Shown here piece after piece: positions 22,614 through 32,951 of a stretch of DNA of 64,000 nt; positions within the stretch are counted from its first letter, which is position 1; every line of letters starts with the position of its first letter. The translations under genes were made by a program, and so were the position numbers. Source of the stretch: Dichotomocladium elegans (taxonomy: Eukaryota; Mucoromycota; Mucoromycetes; Mucorales; Lichtheimiaceae); contig JAIXMN010000019.1 in the NCBI GenBank assembly GCA_025716815.1, positions 558,001 to 622,000 on the forward strand. The letters run 5' to 3'. The notes beneath the pieces were generated by a model. The model saw only the letters and a program-made list of their open reading frames with translations, made no database searches and was not told where the DNA came from.

Positions 22614-22973
22614 CCAGCACATTGATGTCCTACCTCGCACATCCGCCCCCCTATATTGAAAAAGGACACGTTTGACAGATATGTAATAGCGGCAATTAAG
22701 TAGTTTCTGTTTTCTTCATCTCAATTACTTCGAACAATCCATATGCAGTTAATCCAATAAAGAGCATCGGCTTCTGTGTATGTGTGCGACAAACAGCTGT
22801 GATGTGGTCAAGTATGTAGTTCAATCTCATTTATGTGGATCCCAGTACGCTATGTAAATTGGGGGGATGGGGGAAATGGCATGGATGCCTTAATTTGAAT
22901 GCATCAGGAGGGGAAAAGGGGTCAATGTTCTGTTCATGGTATGTTTAAATGGGAGATTATGCCATATCTTGTA

Positions 22974-23901
22974 TCATTTTTTACGCATGGAGGAATGAAG
23001 GCCTTTGGAGAGAGTATCGTTGGTGTTTTGGATAGAGTCGTACGGTGGAGGCGGAGCGGAAGGAAGGTCTTGTCCAGCTGCAGAACTGTCTGGGATTCGA
23101 TGCTCTTCTTGCCTTTCATCGGCCGAAAGTAGCGAATTGGTTGCAACAATTGCCTTCTTTGTAGCCACTAAGGAGTCAAGTTTAATGTCTCTTGATTCTT
23201 TCAAGGTATAAAAATACGGGATCTTGATCAATAACCCACCTACTCCCAGGCCAACAAGGCCTCCCACCAAACCCGGGCACCGTTGCTCGTTGTGTACCTG
23301 TGGTGTTCGGAACCCTACTCACGAGATTATATATTCTACGTTATCATCTGACATGCCCTTATATCTCCCTCTCCCTGTCGAGCTTACCCACGGACGAGAA
23401 TGAGCAGCAAGGTCCATATTTGCGGTCTCGTTTGATAGATCGCCGTAGCTCCTTCTCTGCGCGTTTCTGTTCCTTGCGTTCTTGCTTGCTAGCCCACTTG
23501 CACATCTTTGCATCCATCCGATACTTCACATGATCAAGAACTTGGGCCTTGAGATTTTCAATGTTGCAAGTTGTCCCACCTGCTGCTTTCTATTTACCGA
23601 ATAATCGGAAATTGAGTACTGCAAACACTGTACGCATTGTCTATATACACCCTCTATTCAAATGGTCAATATTTACATTTAGGTGATGGGTCCAAGCATA
23701 TGCTTGGTCCGAGCATGACATTGACAGAAGAATGTCGTGCGCATCCTTGGTGTTATGGTGGACAGACGCCAACACCTGGGAAATCACTTCCGGATGAATG
23801 GCAGGGAAGATCTCACCAAGCGTGCGCTCGGCCGCAGTAAACTGATCTTGCTGGTGCATAGAAGACATCGGGACAATACAGCTATTGGGTTTTGTATCCA
23901 T
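22974..23901 (-). CDS. CUE-domain protein with glycine-rich hydrophobic segment
   Basis: CUE domains bind ubiquitin. My model has three exons (23901-23649, 23585-23388, 23317-22974) and gives 264 residues. Residues about 20-62 form the CUE domain (AAERTLGEIFPAIHPEVISQ, then NTKDAHDILLSMSC). A long charged helix follows (QERKEQKRAEKELRRSIKRD), then a cysteine pair, then a glycine-rich hydrophobic stretch (PGLVGGLVGLGVGGLLIK) that could insert in or lie on a membrane. The C-terminus is acidic and holds an APPPPYD motif of the PPxY kind, a possible WW-domain ligand. The first junction is less certain because the donor (gtatat) and nearby acceptors allow small shifts. A small open frame of 37 codons (24014-23901 region) precedes the start and may be a leader ORF. 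I do not recognise the full architecture. Confidence 0.6.
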
Positions 23902-24129
23902 TAATTTCTTTTTTTTTTCGGTTGGAAGATGGCTTTATATCCTGAAATCTCGCCAAGAGATCCGTGGACCATTTGTTTCGCCAAGGCCGGCGTCTTTCTT
24001 CCATTCTTGGCCATGGCATAGGTGATACAAACAAAAAAAACCAGTCTTGAATGTTACACCACTCATACAAAAGGGAAGGGGGTGAGATACAATCGCATTT
24101 AATCTAAGTAGCAGGGGAATTCTAGAAGT

Positions 24130-25528
24130 TTACGCTGCTGCTACAGCAGCTTCACTTTCATCTTGAGTCTTGGCCTTCTTTGTGGATATCTCCTGCTCCT
24201 CCAGCTCACGCTTCTTGTCCTTTTGCTTCTTCCCATAGCCCTCTGGTAAATCAGGGCGAATGTAAGGCTATAATATACACATAGATTGAATCAGTTTCTA
24301 CCGCATCTTGCACAGAAACATTGCCCGCGTTACCTGACATCGCCAATGACCGTACTTGCGGATACCCTTTTCATCCGGCTCGCCATTCAGTTCGTCCTCC
24401 CCGATCCGTTTGCGGTCTTCCTCCAGTCGCTCTCGAAGCTCCAGGACGACATCATACGAATCTTGCCATGTGTTCGCCTTGCCCAATCGCTCCCTCAAGT
24501 CCTTGTGATGCGGCAAGCTTGCATGCAAGACCTTGAAGAGATGACCCTTGATGATGCCATGACGGGTATGGGGACAGTGGTCGCGGACGATTTCCAGATA
24601 CTCCTTGGCCATTTCCCATGTACAGGGTGGCATCGCCCGGTCCTTTTGAAAGATGGCTGGATTGAACAAGCTACCTTCGGCTGTCATCACGCCATCGACG
24701 CCCGTGTGCTGAATACACCGCTCGACATCTTCGTAGTAAAGGATATTACCGTTCGCAATCACCGGAATCTTAACCGCCTCCTTGACCGCCTTGATCTTGT
24801 CCCAGTCTGCCAGACCGGTGTGGTGACCCTTCTGTTCTCGCAGACGCCCATGCACTGTCAGCAGCTGGGCACCTGCGCGCTCAATCATCTTCGCATATTC
24901 CACCGTCTTCTCTACCGTAGGAAATACTCGGATCTTGACCGTCACTGGGACAGCAAGCTCCTTATGCAAAGTTGATACCATCTTTTCTATTAACTCCCAT
25001 TCGTCTTGCAAGAAGGAGCCGTAATGTCCCCGCTTGGCAATATGTTGTGGGCATCCCAAGTTCAGATCAACCGCATCGCAATCGTTCTCAACAATTTTGG
25101 CTGCCTTGAGCAATGTTTCGGGATCATTGGCACAAAACTTTTTTAACCAAAAAAAAGGATTAGATTTTCAAACATTCACAAGCACAATTTTCTTTTACCT
25201 GAACAACAAGAGGACGATCCTCCTTATTTGTACTCCACTGATCTGCCCGATATTTTGCACCATGTTGAGGATCGCTAAAGAGACGGGAATGGAACATGGG
25301 GGTGTAGCATGCATCGGCACCGTATCGGCGGCTCAGAATTCTCCAGGCCTCCTCTGAGGCGTCGACCATAGGAGCAAGAATAAAGCGGGGCGATCGCAAT
25401 GTCTTTTCAAAGAACTCGTAACCGGTCAGTTTCTGAGGAGTTGATGCCATCGAGATCGATCGGGTCTGTGCAGCGAGCGTCAAGGGGACAAGAAACGAGC
25501 GGCGGCGGAGCGAACCAACGAGTTGCAT
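24130..25528 (-). CDS. DUS1: tRNA-dihydrouridine(16/17) synthase Dus1
   Basis: Dus1 is an FMN enzyme that reduces uridine to dihydrouridine at positions 16/17 in the tRNA D-loop, using NADPH. Exons 25528-25199, 25137-24334 and 24267-24130 give 423 residues. The TIM-barrel start has the flavin-site motif [11 protein letters not shown]. The catalytic cysteine lies in [19 protein letters not shown]. Downstream motifs [13 protein letters not shown] and GVMTAEG (phosphate and FMN contacts) are all present. The C-terminus is a charged helix followed by a [14 protein letters not shown] stretch. The first 25 residues are basic and could be a mitochondrial presequence, with a second ATG at codon 27 (SMAST) giving a cytosolic form. 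Intron 1 must be removed to restore [11 protein letters not shown]. Confidence 0.95.
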
Positions 25529-26475
25529 TCCTTACCGTGAGGGGGGGAAAAATTCAGCCCCACCTCTATTTTTTTAAGGCCTGCAAATAAAAACGAAACA
25601 CCAGCTACTCCGCTCTGCAACAGCCGAAATAAAGTCAACGCATCCCGTGTTCCTTCCTCAAAACGAGAGAATCAAATAGACGCAGACATCGATAACCACC
25701 AGGCAACATTGCCAAGGCCCTGTTTGGTAGCTGGGGAAAAGTTTCTGGATCGGATGCAGGAATGAAATGTACTAGGCTCCTGTAGAGTACAACGCTATAG
25801 TCATTCTGAACTTTTGCCGCGGAGAGGGAGGAAGTCAAGTACGATCCATGGGTCAGTTAATTCTAGTATGGTCGCTGATGAGGAGGGTGAAGGGAAAGAG
25901 AACGAGAAGGTCGGACAGGAAGGGATACAATACATATTTTCTTCCGTAGGGATAGAGTTATGGCATGCAATCCACAAAAGAAATAGTGCGGCAATCATAC
26001 CCAAAGCAAGAATCTATCTTTCCTCAGGTACACATCGCTGCTTGTCTTCGGGCCCGAAACGAAAGCGTATCAGGCACCTTTGGCCTTATTCGATTTTCCA
26101 TCATGCCGTTGTTGTATGCGGTGGCATTGTATTTCTTGGCAAACAGAAGACGACGATGCGTCCTGTGCACAGGCGCGAGGAAGACTCTTCATGTGCACTG
26201 TACTACTTGGGCGGTGTAGGGAACGGCACCCCACCCGTCTCTTTTCATGTCGTGAGGCCGTGTAGACATAACGTGTAAACGGTGTGATTATGTAATTGGC
26301 CAAAAAGCATGTGTGGAAACAAAGAAGGTTCGAGCTCAATAAAAGCTCCTAGTTCTGTTTTGTTGAAGGACGGTGAGATAACAAATAGCAACATAACATC
26401 TCTCTCTCTCTCTCTCTTTTCCGCAATAATTTTTCTTTCCCTTCTTTTTACCTTCTGACCAGCCCTCCTCTTACT
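25529..26475. other. Divergent intergenic region of DUS1 and the mannosyltransferase
   Basis: About 950 bp shared by two divergent promoters. A (CT)n tract (26400-26418) lies shortly before the mannosyltransferase start. Open frames at 25814-26278 show no family motif and I take them as chance. Confidence 0.45.
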
Positions 26476-28020
26476 ATGGTCTCTGCTCGAGTGGGCAAAT
26501 TGCTGCTCCGAGTTCTTCTCCCCATTTCCCTCATTTTCACCTTTCTCTTTATTGCATACCAAAATGGCACTCTGGATCGAAACCCGCGAAGCGAGCTACG
26601 CTACCATCCGAAACCCAATCTCAACGGTACAAGAGAAAACGCCGCCTTTGTGGTGCTGGTACGTAATGAAGATCTTGGGTCCATGCGCGAGACAATGCAG
26701 CAACTAGAGGATCGCTTCAATCGCAAACACGGCTATCCTTGGATATTCCTCAACAACGAGCCCTTCGATGATAAGTTCAAGGATTATACGAGCGGTCTGG
26801 CTTCGGGAGAGGCATTCTATGGAGTGCTGAACAGCACAATGTGGGGTTATCCTTCCTTCATTGACCAGGAGAAGGCCCGTATCGACCGCGAGAATATGGA
26901 AAGCAATAATGTCATTTATGGAGGAAGCGAATCATACCGACACATGTGCCGGTAAGAGAAGAAATAAGAGCAGTGAAATTGGGACATGAAGACGCATTGT
27001 GCTGTCTACGCATGTCTAGGCGGATAATTTCTTTTGCCAAAATAACAATGATAGCTGCGTAGTTTCCAGAGTGGTTTCTTCTTCCGTCACCCTTTGCTGG
27101 ACAAGTATGACTATTATTGGTAAAGCTCGGAAAGATGATAGAAAGGCAGAGAGAGAGAGCTAAAGGCCATCTCTCTTTGGGTAGGCGTGTTGAGCCACAT
27201 GTTCGGTTCAGCTGCGATATTGATTATGATCCGTTTACTGTGATGCGCGAAAAAGCTTTGAAATATGGTATGAGCCGTGCATGCAAAGAAAGACGAACCT
27301 CGTTGGTTGAGATTCTCTTATTTAGGCTGGGTGATTTCCATCAAGGAGTTTGAAAATACGATCCCAACGCTCTGGGCGACTGTCAAAGGCTTCATGAAGG
27401 AATATCCCCACCACTTAGTCCCAACTGATGATCCCGAAAGCATCTTCCCCTGGATCAGCAAAGACGGTGGCGAGTCTTACAGCTTATGCCACTTCTGGAG
27501 CAATTTCGAGATCGGGTCCCTTGCCTTCTTGCGGTCACAGGCCTATCTCGATTTCTTCAATTATCTTGATCAAGCAGGTGGCTTCTTTTATGAGCGGTAA
27601 AAGAAAAAGAAGAATAGAATCTAATATCCTACTTCTGCGTGACGGAGGGGCTTATTTTGCTGACCTCTCGTCATACGTTAGCTGGGGCGATGCGCCAGTT
27701 CACAGCATAGCGGCAGCGCTGATGCTTCGGCGGTCGGAGATTCATTGGTTCTATGATATCGGCTACTTCCATAACCCGTGGACCCATTGTCCGAGTGAGC
27801 CAGCATGGCTCCCTGCTGAAAAATGCTCTTGCGATCCCACTCAAAGCTTTGGTAATGTTCGGGAGCTCCTATAGACGTCTCTACAACTGCAAAACTAACA
27901 GAAATATGCTTCTTTATTCTAGATACGCATTGGTGGAGTTGCACACCCGAATATCTTGAAGTTACGGGTACAAAGCGGACGGATTACGTGATATCTGAGC
28001 GCGACTCGAGAGCAAAATAA
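26476..28020 (+). CDS. Alpha-1,2-mannosyltransferase, Kre2/Mnt1/Ktr family (GT15)
   Basis: GT15 enzymes are Golgi type II membrane proteins that add alpha-1,2-mannose to O- and N-linked glycans of wall proteins, using GDP-mannose and manganese. Six exons (26476-26951, 27063-27119, 27185-27267, 27326-27596, 27682-27851, 27923-28020) give 384 residues. The N-terminal anchor lies at about residues 10-27. The catalytic domain starts near NAAFVVLVRNEDL and includes YPWIFLNNEPFDD, YYWRVEPHVRFSCDIDYDPF, CHFWSNFEIGSLAF, and ERWGDAPVHS. All are family hallmarks, and the last two are restored only after splicing. The tail (THWWSCTPEYLE) fits the family too. All phases close. Confidence 0.95.
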
Positions 28021-28520
28021 GAATAAAAAAGGGTGGTTGATGCCAGAAACACCTACTTTGACCGATCTTTAAGTTCTTGTGCTCTTTTCCTTTGTTGCCC
28101 CTTTCTCTTGGATTATAAAATCGCTGCAGGAATACAATTGCTTTGCGATAATACAGAAGCGAGATGACATCTGAAATGTTGCATACATAGAAAGGGATAT
28201 CGGCATAGGGAGCTTGCTAATCCACTTCTATAGCAACACCTCTATGATTTGTCAATTCTTTCCATTCAATATATGGCTGAATCTCTGAAAAGAACCATCA
28301 GCGTCTTTATTACGACGGGCAGGGGCCATGTTGTTGACAAAAGTTCAAGAACAGCTATATAGACCACGAACAAACTCAAGCTGATGCTCGAGAAAAATCT
28401 CGAGTACATCAGCTGTAGAAGGACAGCTTAGGAATCCACGCTTATTTAGCACAGCGACGAGCATATGATACCCAAAAAAAGCACGCAATTTGTTATTGTG
28501 GAATTCTTTTGAGTAATATG

Positions 28521-28619
28521 CAGTGATCGCCCGTTATAGTGATACCCTCGGTTCGAGGAAATCGCATCACTATACCGAATTATCACTATAACGGATATCA
28601 TTATAACGGGCGACCACTG
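28521..28619. mobile_element. 99-bp terminal-inverted-repeat element (MITE-like)
   Basis: Two 24-bp ends, 28521-28544 and 28596-28619, are inverted repeats with 22 of 24 positions matching. The left end starts CAGTGATCGCCCGTTATA and the right end, read inward, starts CAGTGGTCGCCCGTTATA. Ends beginning CAGTG are found in pogo/Tc1-type elements. The base pair after the right end is TA, but the left flank reads TG, so a TA target duplication is not intact. Next to the right end there is a second, directly repeated copy of a 15-bp unit (tatcactataacgga / tatcattataacggg). There is no room for a transposase. Confidence 0.6.
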
Positions 28620-30999
28620 TACGTCCATTACCCTGGAGAAATCTGTTGAGCATTTCTTACGCACGTTGCCCGAGGAGGGATGCGTCGCACTGAATATAAA
28701 GTAATCAGCGAGAAGGATATACTGGCCAAGGCGCATAGATGGCCGAGGTTATGGATGGAAATGGATCCCTAGTATGTCAATAGGGATGTGGGCTAAATCT
28801 GTGTCCTTTTTGCCTCTTAATTGTGGGCGTAATCTCCCAACCCTTGGGTAGTTACTTGGCACATTGTTGCCTCTGCTACAGTGAGGTTGGGCATTTTTCT
28901 GCAAGAAGATGTACCTCGACCAAGCTCTTGTTGGCCAGCGCGTTCAACTGGACTGTCTTTGTTTTGGTATGGGTAAAAAATGCGAGTTCTTCCTTGTTGG
29001 GGTTAAAGGAAGCTGTCATAACCTTAACAATTAAAACCACAAGATGTAGAGGGTGGAGGGCCTTTCCTTAGTCCTGCTTTTCTTTGTTCAGTGGATCAAG
29101 TAGTCCGCCCAAAATATTTCTGATCCTACAGAGATGCCTTGATGATTTTTCCTCCATGTGCTTCGTTACAGTCCTAAATACTTAGTGGCAATCTATATTT
29201 TTTATGCTAATGAACGCTAAGAATCATTGGCAATCCCAAGCAAAGCTGGTCATGTGGACTTTTTTTTTTTAGACCGTAAAGAGGTTACAATATCGATTAC
29301 ACTCTGGGCCTTCATTTGATTATATACTGTATAAGGGCAAGAAAGCCAATACGTGCCGAGCTCTTGCAGAGGTATGGCAGCAATAAAGTGTATCGATTTA
29401 TGAATGCCCTGAATAACAAAAAAAACTTAGGCGGCTGGTAGTTTATCCGCACTTGAGCATAATTACAAGCCGTGACCATCCAAGCTGCTATGATGATGTT
29501 GATTATTTCTTTCCTCCTTGGTTAAACACGGATGTGAGGTCGATAATAGTCATTCTCAAGTGCAGAGTTTCGAAAATCAAATACATTTGTGGCGTTTGGA
29601 TAGATCGTTGTAGCTATCAGTACGTGCTGGGCCACTGAACTGTTAGCTTGTGTAAAAGGAGCGACCGGGATTTATCTCGTCTCCGCCCCGGTCAGACACC
29701 TGTTTTGGGCAATGGTCTCCACATCCAGAAACTTTAAATTCCATTATCTCCGCTTCATTTTCTGGGTTGTCACCTTTCTTATGATGTTTATGGAAAACGC
29801 ATTCAAAATCGGATACCGCCAGGATCAAAGAATAATGCTCTTTTCTTTGGGCCGCTGTATCTGCCAGTCATGATGCTGATCATATTTTTGCATGGGCGCA
29901 CTGTTAACTCTCTAGCTAGCGAGTTCCTTTTTTTCCCTCGAGAGACCACATCGGTTTTCCTTGATGACCCTTTATCGGATTTACTGACCCCAACTTGGTT
30001 TCCTTTTTAGCAGCGAGGCGGCCTTTAAACGCGATGAATCAGTGATTCTGTAAATTTTCATCCGGGCATGCGTTATGATAAGGACGTAGAACATACATAT
30101 GCACAGGGAATAGGTGGCAGGTGAGGTACTGCAGCATCTTCCTTGCGATCTTTTGCTCGTTTGAAAGCATTCAGTGAGAAAATGTTAGACCGGTTAGGGT
30201 AGCTATATAGCAGAGCTAACCATAGCGAAATTGGAACTTCCTTAATCAGAAATCGGACGACCGGATGCCAGAACAGTTCGGGAAAACATTTCAAATGAAC
30301 AAATAAAAGAGAGATGGGAAAAGCAATAAAAGCTAGAAATCACCATATTCTATCTGTGTACCATTGCGCACATTTCCTGACCTAGAAAAAAAAAAACTTG
30401 TTTATAGCACCCAAAGTGGGAATTTCCCAGTTTGTCCTCTTCTTTTCTTTGTCAATAAACCCGCGCAACTCATCTTCGTCATGAAACAAACTAGAAAGTA
30501 AGTGGCGCACCCTTTTCATCTTTCAGCCTGTCCCTGCCATGCACAAATAGGGGAAGACCTGGGCTAGCCGTTTTAAAGACCGCCATCGTCAAGACGGGGT
30601 AGGGCGCATTTGCTTGCCCACCCCCGTTTTAAGTTGCCTACCAGCTAAATAACGGGATATTTTGCTGATTTCAAAAAAAGGAACAAAATTTGGGAATATC
30701 TCCTTAGCAGTGCGCCTCATTATTTGCATACTATAGTAGATAATGCGTTGTTATAATCTTGCGAGGCACGTCATGTTTCTCTGCGGATTTGTCGTAGTAT
30801 AAAGGGATTCTAAAATGAGATGACGTTGATCGTTGCGGGGTACGATAGTGTCGTCATGGCTTTGGGGGAGTGTCAGAAAATCCAGCATCGGACACCTAAT
30901 CGGGAGTAAAAACCTAATAACGGGCACTTCTCTTTCTTTGTCGATTTCCACACATCCCAGAAGACCCTTGGACTGTGTAATTCCGATTGGGTGAATGTG

Positions 31000-31007
31000 T
31001 ATAAATA
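31000..31007 (+). promoter_or_regulatory. TATA box of the amino acid transporter gene
   Basis: TATAAATA lies 65-72 bp before the start codon at 31072. An in-frame ATG at 30991 lies upstream of it and is therefore not used as the start. Confidence 0.6.
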
Positions 31008-31071
31008 CCTCTGTGGTCTTCCCCCTCCCCCATCGACCTCCCTAAAATACCTTTTAACTATCCGCTCTATA

Positions 31072-32714
31072 ATGCAAGCAGCCAATCCCCCCTCAAAGAA
31101 ATACGAAGTCCACACTGCACATTACGAGGACGGTTCATCTAATGATGTTGAGAAGGCCTCTAGTGATGGCATCAGCATCGAGCACGCTCCCGAAGGCACC
31201 GCTGGCACGGGCAAAGCGCTATTTATGCTGCTCAAAGCCTTTGTTGGCACAGGCGTCATCTTCTTACCCGCATCGTAAGTCGACTCGATACAGTATATTC
31301 GTTTGATGGCATATTCATTAATGGGATACCACTGGATTAGATTTAAGAATGGCGGTCTTGGCCTGTCTATTGGCCTGATGTTGATCCTTGCCATTATCTG
31401 CCTGATATCCTTTCAACTTCTTATCGCTGCCCACTCCGCTGTCGGAGGCAGCTATGGCGACATTGGTCTGAAGCTCTATGGTCGTGTCTGTCGTTACTTT
31501 GTCTTGTTTTTCTTGGTCATATCGCAAATGGGCTTTGTTGCTTCGTACTTGATGTTCATCTCTGAAAATATTCATCTCGTGGCCGAAGCTCTTTCAAACT
31601 GCAACGCCCCCTTTGACAGCAAGTATTGGATCTGGATTGCTTGCGGAATCATCATCCCCATTTGCTGGGTCCGAAAGATCGCACGCTTATCATGGTGCGC
31701 TGTTATTGCCGATGTCTTTATTCTCTTTGGTCTTATCTGTGTCCTGTATTATACCGGAGCTCAGATTCACGAGCATGGTCCTGGCCCTAATATCATTGCT
31801 CTCAATCAGAGAGACTTTGGTCTCATGATAGGAACCGCAACTTTCTCTTTTGAGGGTATTGGCATGAGTATGTATCCTGCTGTAAGTCTCGAACGACAAG
31901 AACAACAAAGAAAAACTCACACACTCTCTCTCGCTCTGGCATAAACCGCCTCCCCCCCCCACAGTTATCTCCATTGTGGAAGGTATGAAAGAACCTCGCA
32001 AGTTTCCCAAGGTGCTCAATATTGGCATGGTGATCGTCACTGTTATTTTCGTGTTAATCGGCACAATCGGTTACATTGCCTATGGCGAGAACATTGCTGC
32101 CAGCGTCGTCGCCAATCTTGCCACAGAGCCTCTTTCGGTGACGGTCCAGCTCTTGTATGCCATCGCCATGATTCTGACTTCGCCCTTCATGCTCTGGCCC
32201 CCGCTCACGATCATTGAACATGGCATCTTTGGCCCGAAGCGAAGTGGCCAGATCTCCATCAAGTGGAAATGGCTCAAAAACCTTGTCCGTTCAATCATCC
32301 CCATTGTTTGTGCAGCCGTTAGTTTTGGCGTAGGCGCCAAGAATCTCGACAAGTTTGTTTCGCTTGTCGGCATCATTGCCTGCATGCCGCTATGCTTTAT
32401 CTTCCCAGGTAATGCAATCCCCACATCACCCTCACATAATGCAGTTTGGCTAATATATATATACGGATAACCTTTCTATAGGATTGTTCCATTTCAAGAT
32501 CACCAGCAATCGCTGGTTGCGCATCATCGATGTGCTTCTTGTTCTCTGGGGTGTGGGCATCATTATCTATACGTAAGTTGCGCTTTATTCGCTTTGCCCT
32601 TCTTTGTCAGGATATCAACTCATTATTTTTTGCAGTCTTTATGTTAACATCAGCTCTTGGATCCATCCCAGCGAAGCAGCACCCGCGCAATGCCACTCGT
32701 TGTACAGCAATTAG
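31072..32714 (+). CDS. Vacuolar amino acid transporter, Avt3/Avt4 type (AAAP family)
   Basis: These proton-coupled carriers export neutral amino acids from the vacuole. Five exons (31072-31274, 31341-31867, 31965-32408, 32482-32572, 32636-32714) give 447 residues with about eleven hydrophobic helices. A hydrophilic N-terminus of about 45 residues is followed by helix 1 with the family motif (FMLLKAFVGTGVIFLPASF). Helix 6 carries FSFEGIGMIISIVEGMKEP, which forms only when the intron is cut at gtatgt right after ATGA and joined at the distant acceptor; a later donor in the same exon would break it. The final short exon gives the last strand and a polar tail (CHSLYSN). Whether it acts on the vacuole or another membrane cannot be seen. 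Confidence 0.92.
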
Positions 32715-32951
32715 ATAACGTCTCATCTCTTAGAATTTACCACCGATCTTAAACAGCTGTCTCGTTGATCGAACAGCCTCTCCTGTATATAGATAGTTCT
32801 CGCTTTTACCCAACCTCGTGTATATTATATCCTCCCAACTCCCAACTCTATATACATAGCCCTCTTTTATCGCTTCTTACCCAATAAAGAATGAGCGTGC
32901 CATAAGAAAGAAGCCGAGACCCGATGCTCTAAAGTTATATAAAATGAAACT

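Larger units (their letters stand above)
28021..31071. other. Gene-poor 3-kb region
   Basis: I find no convincing gene. The region holds the 99-bp inverted-repeat element at 28521-28619, scattered short frames, and, at the right end, the promoter of the amino acid transporter. A frame at 28823-29071 contains a Cys/His-rich stretch that resembles but does not fit a CCHC knuckle. Decayed mobile DNA is a reasonable guess for part of it. Confidence 0.45.

Noticed and set aside
22567..22620. Earlier in-frame start for the chitosanase
   Set aside because: A TATA box lies between it and the later ATG, and the later start gives a standard signal peptide.
28823..29071. CCHC zinc knuckle of a retroelement
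   Set aside because: The cysteines and histidine do not have the C-x2-C-x4-H-x4-C spacing, and no reverse transcriptase or integrase motif lies nearby.
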